Assembly (NCBI GenBank): GCA_016235595.1
Contig: JACRJX010000007.1
Location: 364,583 to 428,582 of the forward strand
Length of the DNA: 64,000 nucleotides
Direction: 5' to 3'
Origin: Verrucomicrobiota bacterium
GTDB taxonomy: Bacteria > Verrucomicrobiota > Verrucomicrobiia > CAIQCK01
The notes below the pieces were generated by a model. The model was not told the origin of the DNA. It saw only the letters and a program-made list of their open reading frames with translations, and did not search any database. Positions within the stretch are counted from its first letter, which is position 1. Every line of letters begins with the position of its first letter. Shown here in pieces: positions 42,703 to 52,443 of this stretch. A program made the translations under genes and the position numbers.

Positions 42703-44739
42703 ATGTCCGACCCCGATCTCGAAATACCGGGCTACGAAGTCCTCGGCCACATCGGCGAAGGCGGCATGGGCACCGTCTATCGCGCCCGGCAGCTCTCGCT
42801 CGATCGCCTCGTCGCCATCAAGGTCCTCCGGCCCGAGATCGCCAAGGACGCCGCGTTCACCACGAAATTCCTCCACGAGGCGCGCGCCGCCGCCAAACTC
42901 TCCCACCCCCACATCGTCCAGGCCATCGAGGCCGGCGAACACAACGGCGTCTGGTATTTCGTCATGGAACTGGTCGAGGCCGGCACGCTCCACGACCGGT
43001 TCACCCGCGAAAACAAAATCCTCGAACTCGACGCCATCGAACTCGGCCTCCAGATCGCGCAGGCCCTTGACTTCGCCTGGCGCCGCGCCCGGATCGTCCA
43101 CCGCGACATCAAGCCCGCCAACATCCTCCTCACCTCCGACGGCCAGGCCAAGGTCGCCGACCTCGGCCTCGCCCACCGCCACGGCGCCCCCACCGTCAAG
43201 GACGGCTTCGCCGAAGGCACGCCCCAGTATTGCTCGCCCGAACAATGCCGCGCCGACAAGGACCTCGACACCCGCACCGACCTCTACGCGCTCGGCTGCA
43301 CGCTCTACCACGGCCTCTGCGGCCGCCCCCCCTTCGACGACAAGGACCCGTTGCAGGTCATGGCGATGCAGATCCACGACACGCCCGAGCCGCCGCGCAA
43401 GCTCAACCCGGAGGTTTCAACAGAACTGGAAGCGTTCATCCTCAAGCTCATCGCCAAGAACCCGGCCGACCGCTACCAGACGCCCGCCGAAGCCATCGAG
43501 GAACTCGAACGCATCCGCGCCCTCCGCACCGGCAAACCCCGCGGCGGCCCGCGCACCGGGGCACGCCCGCCCGAAACGCGCACCTCCAAACCGGCGCCGC
43601 GCCGCTCATCCATCGGGCCGCTCCTTGGCGTGGCCGTGTTGATTGTCGTCACGGCAGCCGCCGGCTACAGATTCTTCCAACAACAGCGGCAACAGCAGCA
43701 ACAGGCGCGCCCGCCCGCAACCTCCACGCTCCAGAGGGTCCGCCAATCCGGAACCAACATCGTCCTCATCATCCCGCGCGCCACCAACGCCGCTGTCAAG
43801 GCCGACGTCACGCCGCCCCTGCCCGCCCCGGCGGATGTCCCGGCCGCTGCGGTCGCGCCAGCCACCCACATCCCGGCTGTCGCCGTTGCGCCCGCGACCA
43901 ACGTCATGCCCGCCGCTGCGCCCGCCCCGGACACCAACATGGCCGTCGTCCTGCCCGAACAGCCCGACCAGCCTGACGACCGTCCGGTGTTGCTCGCGCA
44001 GATCAAGCAACTCATGGGCGACGTGGACTCCCTCCAGCAGTCCAACAAGTTCGTTGAAGCCGAAGCCGTCCTGACCGGCAGCCTCACCAACTTCGCCGCG
44101 CGGCCCGTCCTCCAGAAACTCGTCGAGGCCCGCCTCGACGAAATCAAGGCCGTCCACGCCGACTTCGACAAGAAACAGGCCGACGCCGAGCGCGCCCGCC
44201 TCCAGCAACTCGACGCCGCGGCGCGCTCCATCGTCGCGCCGGCCGACCCGCTCGTGCGCACGTTCAACTTCGAGCGCGCCCAGCAATACGTCGCCGCCCT
44301 CGCCGCCAAGACCACCGACCCCGACCTGCGCCCGCGCATCCAGACCCGCGCCGACGAACTCCAACTCCTCGTCGAGTTGAAGACCCGACTTATCGTCATC
44401 ATCGGCAAAGGCACCCTCCCCGCCCGCAACCTCGCCCTGCGCACCGGCGGCGCCATCAACGGCCGGCCCGCCGCCGCCGATGTGGACACCGTCAGCATCG
44501 CGCTCGCCAGCGGCGCCGGCTCCATCGCGCTGCCGTGGGGCCACTTTGCCGAGCAGACCCTTTACGAACTGCTCCAACAAAGCGTGACCTACCAGGACGG
44601 CCGCGCGCTCGCCGCCATGGCCCTCTACGCGTGGGAAACCGGCCGCGCCGCCGACGCCAAACGCTACTACGACGCCGCCCGCGCCGTGCTCGGCGACGCC
44701 AACGTCCCGCCCGCCCTCAAACGCCGCGCCGGGCCGTGA
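42703..44739 (+). CDS. Membrane-anchored Ser/Thr protein kinase (Hanks type)
   Basis: YEVLGHIGEGGMGTVYRARQ, VAIKVL, IVHRDIKPANILL, DLGLAH, EGTPQYCSPEQ; single TM LLGVAVLIVVTAAAGYRFF. Confidence 0.92.
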   Translation: MSDPDLEIPGYEVLGHIGEGGMGTVYRARQLSLDRLVAIKVLRPEIAKDAAFTTKFLHEARAAAKLSHPHIVQAIEAGEHNGVWYFVMELVEAGTLHDRFTRENKILELDAIELGLQIAQALDFAWRRARIVHRDIKPANILLTSDGQAKVADLGLAHRHGAPTVKDGFAEGTPQYCSPEQCRADKDLDTRTDLYALGCTLYHGLCGRPPFDDKDPLQVMAMQIHDTPEPPRKLNPEVSTELEAFILKLIAKNPADRYQTPAEAIEELERIRALRTGKPRGGPRTGARPPETRTSKPAPRRSSIGPLLGVAVLIVVTAAAGYRFFQQQRQQQQQARPPATSTLQRVRQSGTNIVLIIPRATNAAVKADVTPPLPAPADVPAAAVAPATHIPAVAVAPATNVMPAAAPAPDTNMAVVLPEQPDQPDDRPVLLAQIKQLMGDVDSLQQSNKFVEAEAVLTGSLTNFAARPVLQKLVEARLDEIKAVHADFDKKQADAERARLQQLDAAARSIVAPADPLVRTFNFERAQQYVAALAAKTTDPDLRPRIQTRADELQLLVELKTRLIVIIGKGTLPARNLALRTGGAINGRPAAADVDTVSIALASGAGSIALPWGHFAEQTLYELLQQSVTYQDGRALAAMALYAWETGRAADAKRYYDAARAVLGDANVPPALKRRAGP

Positions 44740-44954
44740 CCCCGCGCGTCACGCGCAGATGAACGCGAAGTCCGAAAGCCGAAGCTCGGACCGGAGCCTG
44801 CGACAGGCGGATTCGTTGGACTGAAGTTTTTTGAAAAGTTGCCGATAATGCAATTGACTCATCGGAGGGTGGCGCGTAGTGTCGGCCACAGCCGGGAGAC
44901 AACGGCACGGATTTGCGGCAGCCTAGATCCAAAAGATAGGCCGGCCGCTTTTAA

Positions 44955-44989
44955 GGTTCAGGCGTCCTAGGGACGCCTGAACCGTTTTT
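44955..44989 (+). terminator. Rho-independent terminator
   Basis: Perfect 13-bp stem GGTTCAGGCGTCC-TAG-GGACGCCTGAACC followed by GTTTTT, downstream of the kinase gene. Confidence 0.85.
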
Positions 44990-45034
44990 GGCCGCTTGAC
45001 TTGACCCGCTCCAGCCTTAAGCTGCCGCCCGCTC

Positions 45035-46126
45035 ATGGCCAACACCGTCCACGTCGCGCTCGGCGAGCGCAGCTACGACATCCTCATCGGCAACGGCTTG
45101 CTTCCGGCGAAACTGCCGGAGCTTGCCGCGCAACTCAAGCTGGGCCGCCGCTGCGCGATCATCACTGACTCGACCGTCAGCCCGCTCTACGGCGTCGCCG
45201 TGCGTGACGCGCTGGCGGGCGCGGGCTTGCAGGCCAGCGTGCTGGCCGTGCCGGCGGGCGAGAACTCCAAGTCGCTCAAGATTTCCGGTGGACTTTACGA
45301 GCAACTCGCGACCGCAGGGTTGGGCCGGCGTTCGTTCATCGTCGCGCTCGGCGGCGGCGTGGTCGGTGATCTCGCAGGCTTCATCGCGGCGACCTATCTG
45401 CGCGGCGTGGATTTCGTGCAGGTGCCGACGACGCTGCTCGCGATGGTGGACAGCTCCGTCGGCGGCAAGGTCGCCATCAACCTCCCGCAGGGCAAGAACC
45501 TCGTCGGCGCGTTTTATCAACCACGCCTGGTGCTGGCCGACCTCGCCACGTTGCGCTCGCTGCCCGAGCGCGAGTTCCGCTCCGGCATGGCCGAGGTCAT
45601 CAAATACGGCATCATCTGCGACGCGAAGTTGTTCGAGTTGCTGGAGCAGCGGCTCGACGCGTTGATGGCGAAGGACATGGCCCAACTCGCGCCGGTCATC
45701 GCCCGTTGCTGCCAGATCAAGGCCGAGGTTGTCTCCCAAGACGAACGCGAGAGCGGCCCGCGCGCCATCCTCAACTTCGGCCACACCGTCGGCCACGCCA
45801 TCGAGGCCGTCACGGGCTACGGCGGCTATCTGCACGGCGAGGCGGTCGCCATCGGGATGCTCGCTGCGGCGCGCCTGTCCCAGAAGCGCGGCGGCCTCGG
45901 CGCGGCCGGCGTGGCGCGCATCGAGTCGCTGTTGCGACGCGCCGGGTTTGATCTCACGCTGCCTGCCGTGCCGTTCGCGAAGATCATCGGCCCGATGCGC
46001 GTGGACAAGAAGGCCGTCGAAGGCAAACTGCGCTTCGTGCTCGCGCGCCGGATTGGCGAGGTGTTCGTCAGCGACGCGGTGACCGAAGCCGATATCGAGG
46101 AGGTCTGGAATGTCAGCCGTCGGTGA
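45035..46126 (+). CDS. aroB: 3-dehydroquinate synthase
   Basis: ALGGGVVGDLAGFIAATYLRGVDFVQVPTTLLAMVDSSVGGKVAINLPQGKNLVGAFYQP. Confidence 0.95.
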   Translation: MANTVHVALGERSYDILIGNGLLPAKLPELAAQLKLGRRCAIITDSTVSPLYGVAVRDALAGAGLQASVLAVPAGENSKSLKISGGLYEQLATAGLGRRSFIVALGGGVVGDLAGFIAATYLRGVDFVQVPTTLLAMVDSSVGGKVAINLPQGKNLVGAFYQPRLVLADLATLRSLPEREFRSGMAEVIKYGIICDAKLFELLEQRLDALMAKDMAQLAPVIARCCQIKAEVVSQDERESGPRAILNFGHTVGHAIEAVTGYGGYLHGEAVAIGMLAAARLSQKRGGLGAAGVARIESLLRRAGFDLTLPAVPFAKIIGPMRVDKKAVEGKLRFVLARRIGEVFVSDAVTEADIEEVWNVSRR

Positions 46127-46733
46127 ATCCATCGTCAGGGAATTCTTCGAGGCGCACGGTTTTCTGGTGAGCCAGCGGCGCAAATACGCCGTCGTGGCCC
46201 GCGAGAAGACCGCGACCGAGGAGATTGACTTCATCGTCTATAATCCGCGCGCCGACCTCGCGGCCGGGCCGCCCAGCTTCGTGCTCGGCCTCGACGACCT
46301 TCAGCGCGTCGCGCGGGCCATCGTCGTGGTCAAGCCGTGGCACACCGAGCGGTTCGGACCGTCAATCGTCTCGAAGAAGCAAATGCTGAAGTTTGTCGAG
46401 AAACAGTCGCTCGATGCCGCCGAACTGCTGGTGGGCAGTGAGGACGGTCCGTTGCTGAAACTGCTGGTCGTGCCGGGACTGCCTGCGAGCGAATCGCTCA
46501 AGTCGAAGACCATCGAGTTGCTTCGCGCGGCGGGCGTGGACGGCGTCATCATCTTCCGCACGATGCTGCTGTCAATCATCGCCTCCATCGAAGTGAATCG
46601 CAATTACACCAAGAGCGACCTGCTGGAGGTCATCCGCATCCTGAAGCTCTACCATCTCATGAAGGATCCGCAGCTTGAGTTGTTCGCGCGGAAACGCCAG
46701 CCCGCGGCGAAGAAGAAGGCCGAAACGGCCTAG
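46110..46733 (+). CDS. Uncharacterised protein, possible PD-(D/E)XK-like fold
   Basis: ORF overlaps the aroB 3' end by 17 nt; GESIVREFFEAHGFLVSQRRKY...EEIDFIVYNP...RAIVVVKPWH pattern. Confidence 0.55.
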   Translation: MSAVGESIVREFFEAHGFLVSQRRKYAVVAREKTATEEIDFIVYNPRADLAAGPPSFVLGLDDLQRVARAIVVVKPWHTERFGPSIVSKKQMLKFVEKQSLDAAELLVGSEDGPLLKLLVVPGLPASESLKSKTIELLRAAGVDGVIIFRTMLLSIIASIEVNRNYTKSDLLEVIRILKLYHLMKDPQLELFARKRQPAAKKKAETA

Positions 46734-46753
46734 ACGGAGGGAAACGTTTCACC

Positions 46754-47860
46754 ATGGAGGCTCGCGACGCATATATCGCGCTCAACATGATTGACCATGT
46801 CGGGCCGGTGCGCGTCAAGCGGCTGCTGGAGCGGTTCGGCCAGCCGCAGGCGATCCTAGCCGCCAGCGCGCGTGAGTTGATGCGCGTGGACGGCGTTGGC
46901 GAGGAAGTGGCCCGCGCGATCACGGGCTGGCAGTCGCAAGTGGACCTCGACCGCGAACTGAAACGCATCGCGGATTTCGGCGCGCGCGTGCTGACGCTCG
47001 ACGACGCCGATTACCCCGAAAACCTCCGCCAGATCTACGACCCGCCGTTGGCGCTCTATGTGAAGGGCGCGCTGGAGCCGCGCGACAAGCACGCTGTCGC
47101 CATCGTCGGCTCGCGCCAGACGACCTACTACGGGCTGGAGACCGCGCGCAAGCTCGGCTACCAGCTCGCGTTCGCCGGCATCACGGTTGTCAGCGGCCTG
47201 GCGCGCGGCATTGACACCGCGGCGCACCAAGGCGCGCTCGCGGCCAACGGCCGCACCTTGGCCGTGCTCGGCACGGGCCTCGATGTGGTCTATCCGCCGG
47301 AGAACGGCGCGCTCTACGAGAAGATCGCCGCGGGCGGCGGCGCGGTGATGACGCAGTTTCCGTTCGGCGTGCGGCCCGACCCGCAGCACTTCCCGCTTCG
47401 CAACCGCATCGTCAGCGGCCTCTCGCTGGGCATCATCGTCGTCGAGGCGGGCCTCGGCAGCGGCGCGCTCATCACGGCGAACATGGCGCTCGACCAGGGC
47501 CGGCAGGTGTTTGCCGTGCCAGGCCGCGCGGACTCGCCGCAATCCAAAGGCTGCCACCGGCTCATCAAGGGCGGTGCGAAACTGGTCGAGGACGCGGAGG
47601 ACGTGCTGACGGAGTTCGAGGATCTGTTCCCGAAATCCGCGCGGCCTGCGGCGCCCGAAACCACTCCGGATGCGGTCGAGCTTTCCGATGTCGAGCAGAA
47701 GGTGCTCGCCGCGATCGGCGACGAGGAGACCGACCTCGATGCGGTCATCCGGCAAAGCGGGTTGACATCGGCGGAGGTTTTCGCCACGTTGCTGCGCCTT
47801 GAGATGAGGCGCTTGATCAGACAGTTGCCTGGCAAGCGCCTCGTCCGCATAAAGCCATGA
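46754..47860 (+). CDS. dprA: DNA processing protein DprA
   Basis: HAVAIVGSRQTTYYGLETARKLGYQLAFAGITVVSGLARGIDTAAHQGAL, HFPLRNRIVSGLSLGIIVVEA. Confidence 0.95.
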   Translation: MEARDAYIALNMIDHVGPVRVKRLLERFGQPQAILAASARELMRVDGVGEEVARAITGWQSQVDLDRELKRIADFGARVLTLDDADYPENLRQIYDPPLALYVKGALEPRDKHAVAIVGSRQTTYYGLETARKLGYQLAFAGITVVSGLARGIDTAAHQGALAANGRTLAVLGTGLDVVYPPENGALYEKIAAGGGAVMTQFPFGVRPDPQHFPLRNRIVSGLSLGIIVVEAGLGSGALITANMALDQGRQVFAVPGRADSPQSKGCHRLIKGGAKLVEDAEDVLTEFEDLFPKSARPAAPETTPDAVELSDVEQKVLAAIGDEETDLDAVIRQSGLTSAEVFATLLRLEMRRLIRQLPGKRLVRIKP

Positions 47861-50800
47861 GTGACAAAAACCTGGTCATCGTCGAATCGCCGGCCAAGGC
47901 GAAGACCATTAATAAATATCTCGGCCGCGACTACGTGGTGAAGGCCTCGATGGGCCACATCCGCGATCTGCCCAGCAAGGGCCTGAGCGTGGACATCGAG
48001 AACAACTTCGAGCCGACCTACGAGGTCTCGCCGCTGAAGAGAAAAGTCGTCGCCGAGCTGAAGACGGCCGCCGAAACCGCCGCGACCGTCTTCCTCGCGC
48101 CCGACCCCGACCGCGAGGGCGAGGCCATCGCGTGGCACCTCTGCGAACTGCTCGCCAAGAACAAGAAAGACCGCGCCCGCTTCAAGCGCGTCACGTTCAA
48201 CGAGATCACCAAGAACGCCATCCAGCAGGCGTTCGTCGCCCCCGGCGACATTGACCAGAACCGCGTGGACAGCCAGCAGGCGCGCCGCATCCTCGACCGG
48301 ATCGTCGGCTACAAGATCAGCCCGTTGCTCTGGCGGCGCGTGCGCGGCGCCCGCAGCGCCGGCCGCGTGCAGAGCGTGGCGGTGCGGATCATCGTCGAGC
48401 GCGAGCGCGAGATCCGCGCGTTCAAGGCGCAGGAATACTGGTCGGTCGAGGCCGAGCTGCGCAAGCTGGTGGATCCGCGCACGCCGTTTCGTGCGCGGCT
48501 CATGCGGATCAACGAAGAGCGTCTGATTGACGCCGAGAAAGGTCTGTTCCTGCTCGGCGACCAGGCCACTGCGGACGCGGTGAAGGCCGAACTGGACGGC
48601 GCATCGTGGAAGGTCGAGAAGGTCGAGGAGCAGCCGCGGAAGCGGAACCCGTTCCCGCCGTTCATCACGAGCACGCTCCAGCGCGCCGCCGCCACGAACC
48701 TCCGGTTTGGCACCGACCAGACGATGCGCATCGCACAGCAGCTTTATGAAGGTGTCGAACTGGGCGACGAAGGCTCGGTCGGTCTCATCACCTACATGCG
48801 CACCGACTCGCTGACGGTCTCGCGCGAGGCGCAGGCCGAGGCGCTCGCCTACATCCGCGAGACGCACGGGGCCGAGTTCGCGCCGGAGACGCCGAACGCC
48901 TATCGCTCGCGCGAGACGGCGCAGGGCGCGCACGAGGCGATCCGGCCCACGTCGGCGCGGCGGACGCCGGAGAGCGTGGCGCCCTATCTGGACCGCCAGC
49001 AGCTCGCGCTCTACACGCTGGTCTGGAAACGGTTCGTCGCCAGCCAGATGACGCCCGCGCAGATGCTGATCAAGAGCGTGGAGGTCCTCGCGAAGAACGA
49101 CCGCGTCGCGCAGCCGCGCAACTTCTGGTTCCGCGCCAGCAGCACGCAGGTCACGTTCCCCGGTTTCCTGAAAGTCTATGGCGTCGAGGAAGGCGACGAG
49201 GACAAGATGGCCGAGGAAGGCGGCGAGCCGATTCCGCCGCTGGTTGCGGGCGAGGGTTTGGAATTGATCGAGCTGAAGCCGGAGCAGCATTTCACAGAAC
49301 CGCCGCCGCGTTACTCCGAGGCGACGCTGGTGAAGGCGTTGGAGGAACTCGGCATCGGCCGGCCCAGCACTTACGCGCCGACGGTCTCGACGATCCAAAA
49401 GCGCACCTACGTCGAGAAGGACAAAGGCCGCCTCAAGCCGACCGAACTGGGCGAGATCACGACCGACCTGCTGGTCGGCGCGTTTCCCGACCTGCTCGAC
49501 GTGCAGTTCACCGCGAAGATGGAGGAGGAGTTGGACGAGGTGGAGAGCGGCAAGGTCGAGTGGCACGAGCTGCTCGCGAGGTTCTACAAGGACTTCAAGC
49601 CGACGCTGGACAAGGCGTTGGAGACCAAGCCGCCGGAGTTGACGCATTTCAAGTGCGAGGACTGCGGCTCGCCGATGGTCATCAAGCACGGCCGCAACGG
49701 CGAGTTCCTGACCTGCTCGACCTACCCGAAGTGCAAGAGCGCCGCCAACTTCACCCGCGACGAAGCCGGCAACCTCCACATCGTCGAGCCGGAGAAACTC
49801 CACATCAAGTGCCCGCGCTGCAACGCGCACATGATCGTCAAGGGCGGCAAGAGCGGCGAGTTCCTCGCCTGCTCCAATTACCCCGACTGCAAAGGCACCA
49901 TGAACTTCACCCGCGACGACTCCGGCGAGATCCACGCCGCGCCCGCCGAGAAGACCGAGGTCGCGTGCCCCAAGTGCAACTCGCCGATGGTGGTCCGCAG
50001 CGGCAAGACCGGCGAGTTCCTTGCCTGCTCGGCCTACCCCGACTGCAAGAGCACCATGGGCTTCACCCGCAGCGCCGAAGGCAACATCACGCCGCAGAAG
50101 CTGGAGGACAGCGGCATCGCCTGCGAGAAGTGCGGTTCGCCGATGGTCGTCCGCAACAGCCGGCGCGGGCCGTTCCTCGCGTGCTCGGGCTACCCGAAAT
50201 GCCGCAACGCGATGAGCTTCACCCGCGACGAAGCCACCGGCAAGATCACGCCCAAGCCGCGCGCTGCCGCGATGGTCGAGGTCAGCGAGAAGTGCGAGAA
50301 GTGCGGCGCGCCGATGGCCATCAAGGGCAGCCGGCGCGGTTCGTTCCTCGCCTGCACCGCCTATCCGAAGTGCAAGAGCACCAAGCCGCTTTCCGACGAA
50401 CTCAAACAGAAACTCGAAGAAGCCCGCGCGAAAATCGGAGGCGTCGAGCCTTCGGCTGGCGGCGCCGTGAAACCTGCCGCGAAACCAAAAGCGCAGCTCA
50501 CCGACATCGCTTGCGAAAAATGCGGCAAGCCGATGGCCGTCCGCACCAGCGCGCGTGGCCAGTTCCTGGGCTGCTCCGGTTACCCGAAATGCCGCAACGC
50601 CAAGCCGCTGCCGCCCGATCTTGAAATCAAAGCCGCCGCGCCCGCCGCTGAAGCCGCATCCAAAATGCCGGTGGAAGCGACGGCGCAGCAGTTGAAGCAA
50701 AAGAAATCCGCGGCGCGCGCCAAAGCGGGCGCTGCTACCGATGCCGCGCCGAAAACTGCCGCCAAGCCGAAAGCGCAGCTCACCGACATCGCCTGCGAGA

Positions 50801-51090
50801 ATTGCGGCGAGCCGATGGCGGTCCGCGCCAGCGCGCGCGGCACGTTCCTCGGCTGCTCCGGCTACCCGAAGTGCAAGACCACCAAGCCGCTGCCGCCTGA
50901 ACTTGCCGAAAAGCTCGGCGTGAGCGCCACGGCCCCGGCCGCGCCCGCCAAGGCCGCGCCGGAGATGACCGATGAGAAATGCGAGAAATGCGGCTCGCCG
51001 ATGCTCATCCGCGCCGGGCGGTTTGGGAAGTTCATGGCCTGCTCGGCCTATCCCGCGTGCAAGACCACCAAGAAGCTGCCGCCCGCGTAG
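47857..51090 (+). CDS. topA: DNA topoisomerase I with eight C-terminal zinc ribbons
   Basis: LVIVESPAKAKTINKYLGRDYVVKASMGHIRDLP, DPDREGEAIAWHL, TYMRTDS; eight CxxC...C(x5)C modules at the C-terminus. Confidence 0.96.
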   Translation: MSDKNLVIVESPAKAKTINKYLGRDYVVKASMGHIRDLPSKGLSVDIENNFEPTYEVSPLKRKVVAELKTAAETAATVFLAPDPDREGEAIAWHLCELLAKNKKDRARFKRVTFNEITKNAIQQAFVAPGDIDQNRVDSQQARRILDRIVGYKISPLLWRRVRGARSAGRVQSVAVRIIVEREREIRAFKAQEYWSVEAELRKLVDPRTPFRARLMRINEERLIDAEKGLFLLGDQATADAVKAELDGASWKVEKVEEQPRKRNPFPPFITSTLQRAAATNLRFGTDQTMRIAQQLYEGVELGDEGSVGLITYMRTDSLTVSREAQAEALAYIRETHGAEFAPETPNAYRSRETAQGAHEAIRPTSARRTPESVAPYLDRQQLALYTLVWKRFVASQMTPAQMLIKSVEVLAKNDRVAQPRNFWFRASSTQVTFPGFLKVYGVEEGDEDKMAEEGGEPIPPLVAGEGLELIELKPEQHFTEPPPRYSEATLVKALEELGIGRPSTYAPTVSTIQKRTYVEKDKGRLKPTELGEITTDLLVGAFPDLLDVQFTAKMEEELDEVESGKVEWHELLARFYKDFKPTLDKALETKPPELTHFKCEDCGSPMVIKHGRNGEFLTCSTYPKCKSAANFTRDEAGNLHIVEPEKLHIKCPRCNAHMIVKGGKSGEFLACSNYPDCKGTMNFTRDDSGEIHAAPAEKTEVACPKCNSPMVVRSGKTGEFLACSAYPDCKSTMGFTRSAEGNITPQKLEDSGIACEKCGSPMVVRNSRRGPFLACSGYPKCRNAMSFTRDEATGKITPKPRAAAMVEVSEKCEKCGAPMAIKGSRRGSFLACTAYPKCKSTKPLSDELKQKLEEARAKIGGVEPSAGGAVKPAAKPKAQLTDIACEKCGKPMAVRTSARGQFLGCSGYPKCRNAKPLPPDLEIKAAAPAAEAASKMPVEATAQQLKQKKSAARAKAGAATDAAPKTAAKPKAQLTDIACENCGEPMAVRASARGTFLGCSGYPKCKTTKPLPPELAEKLGVSATAPAAPAKAAPEMTDEKCEKCGSPMLIRAGRFGKFMACSAYPACKTTKKLPPA

Positions 51091-52088
51091 CCGTCCCGCC
51101 GGACGACCTGACGCGCGACTTCCTGCAATACCAGCAGGCCGAGCGCAACGCCTCGCGCCTCACGCTCCGCAACTACGAGCAGTGCCTGCGCGAGTTCCGC
51201 GTCTGGCATCAGGGTGGGCCGGGCGTCCCGCACGGCCAATCATCAAATCAATCCGCCGCGCGGGACGCGCGGCCCACTCTAAACTGGCGCGCGCTCGAGC
51301 CGTTCCAGTTCCGCCGCTATCTCATGGCGCTGATGCAGGCTGAAATGAAACGCACCACCATCGCGCTGCGCATCTCCAGCCTGCGCTCGTTCTACCGGTT
51401 CCTCGTCCGGCGCGGCGTCGTGAAGGACAACCCGCTCAGCGGCCTGATAATGCCCAAGCGTGAGAAACGCCTGCCGCGATTCCTCACCATCCAGCAGGTG
51501 GAGACGCTCTTCAACGCGCCGCTGAAGGCCGCCGAGCCGCCCGCCGAAGGAAAGAAACGCCCGCGCGGCCGGCCCGTCGCGCCGTGGGTGCCGCATCGCG
51601 ACAAGGCCATCCTCGAAACCATCTACAGCGCCGGCCTGCGCGTCCACGAACTCGTCGGCCTCAACCGCGAACACATTGATCTCCTCGGCGAAGTGCTGAG
51701 CGTCCGCGGCAAGGGCGCCAAGGAACGGCTCTGTCCCGTCGGCCGGCCCGCGCTCGACGCCATCGAGACCTGCTGGGCCAGGCTGCCGCCGGAGTTTCCC
51801 AAGGGGCGCAACGCGCCGGCGTTCCTCGGCAACAACGGCCGCCGGCTCAACGCCCGCGAGGTCCAGCGCGCGATGAAGAAGTATCTGAGGATGGCCGGCC
51901 TCGGCGTGGACATGACGCCCCACAAGCTGCGCCACAGCTTCGCGACGCACCTGCTCGACGCCGGCGCCGACCTGCGCAGCGTGCAGGAACTCCTCGGCCA
52001 CGTCAGCCTCTCGACCACGCAGGTCTATACCCACGTCACCAGCGCGCGGCTGAAACAGGTTTACGACAAGACCCACCCGCGCGCGTGA
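51057..52088 (+). CDS. Tyrosine recombinase XerC/XerD-like
   Basis: LRVHELVGLNREHIDL, GKGAKERLCPVG, TPHKLRHSFATHLLDAGADLRSVQELLGHVSLSTTQVYTHV; start uncertain (GTG 51057 proposed, overlapping topA). Confidence 0.88.
   Translation: MQDHQEAAARVAVPPDDLTRDFLQYQQAERNASRLTLRNYEQCLREFRVWHQGGPGVPHGQSSNQSAARDARPTLNWRALEPFQFRRYLMALMQAEMKRTTIALRISSLRSFYRFLVRRGVVKDNPLSGLIMPKREKRLPRFLTIQQVETLFNAPLKAAEPPAEGKKRPRGRPVAPWVPHRDKAILETIYSAGLRVHELVGLNREHIDLLGEVLSVRGKGAKERLCPVGRPALDAIETCWARLPPEFPKGRNAPAFLGNNGRRLNAREVQRAMKKYLRMAGLGVDMTPHKLRHSFATHLLDAGADLRSVQELLGHVSLSTTQVYTHVTSARLKQVYDKTHPRA
51211..51280. repeat. 70-nt palindromic element inside the XerC/D ORF
   Basis: Arms 51211-51236 and 51255-51280 are inverted copies (23/26 matches) around an 18-nt loop. 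Confidence 0.85.
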
Positions 52089-52170
52089 CGGACGTTTCCA
52101 GATCTTGAGAAGCCGCGTAAGGCGTATTGAGATCGTGAACATGGACGCTCCCTCCATCCCAGAGCGCCAG

Positions 52171-52245
52171 AGGGCTGGCGCACTCCAAGACGCTCGCGCG
52201 CTTCTGAAGGCCGCATCAACAACGCGGCAGCGTCTTGGCGGCCCT
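52171..52245. repeat. Intergenic inverted repeat
   Basis: CCAAGACGCT (52185-52194) and AGCGTCTTGG (52229-52238), with outer AGGGC/GCCCT. Confidence 0.6.
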
Positions 52246-52332
52246 CCGCCGCTTTACAGACGCCCACCGAACACGCGGTGAACAACGCCAGACTCTCCAT
52301 GAGGTTCATGGACCGTCGGCTGTCAATTCCCG

Positions 52333-52443
52333 GCCGGCCTGAAAGGCCGGCAGTAAACCAGCCCAGGGCAAGCACGCGAAGCGTGCGCCACCCTGGGTTT
52401 ACGACGTAAAATCAATAGCCGCCCTGACAGGGCGGCGGTAAAC
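52333..52443. repeat. Composite palindromic element with GAN-triloop hairpins and GTAAAC flanks
   Basis: Hairpins GCCGGCCT-GAA-AGGCCGGC (52333-52351), GCACGC-GAA-GCGTGC inside CCCAGGG...CCCTGGG, and GCCGCCCT-GAC-AGGGCGGC (52418-52436); GTAAAC at 52353 and 52438, GTTTAC at 52397. Confidence 0.85.

Noticed and set aside
43606-44580. 324-aa minus-strand ORF
   Set aside because: Antisense of the P/A-rich kinase C-terminal region; Gly/Asp/Val low complexity.
47314-50700. 1128-aa minus-strand ORF opposite dprA/topA
   Set aside because: Low-complexity antisense of unmistakable dprA and topA; no independent domain motifs.
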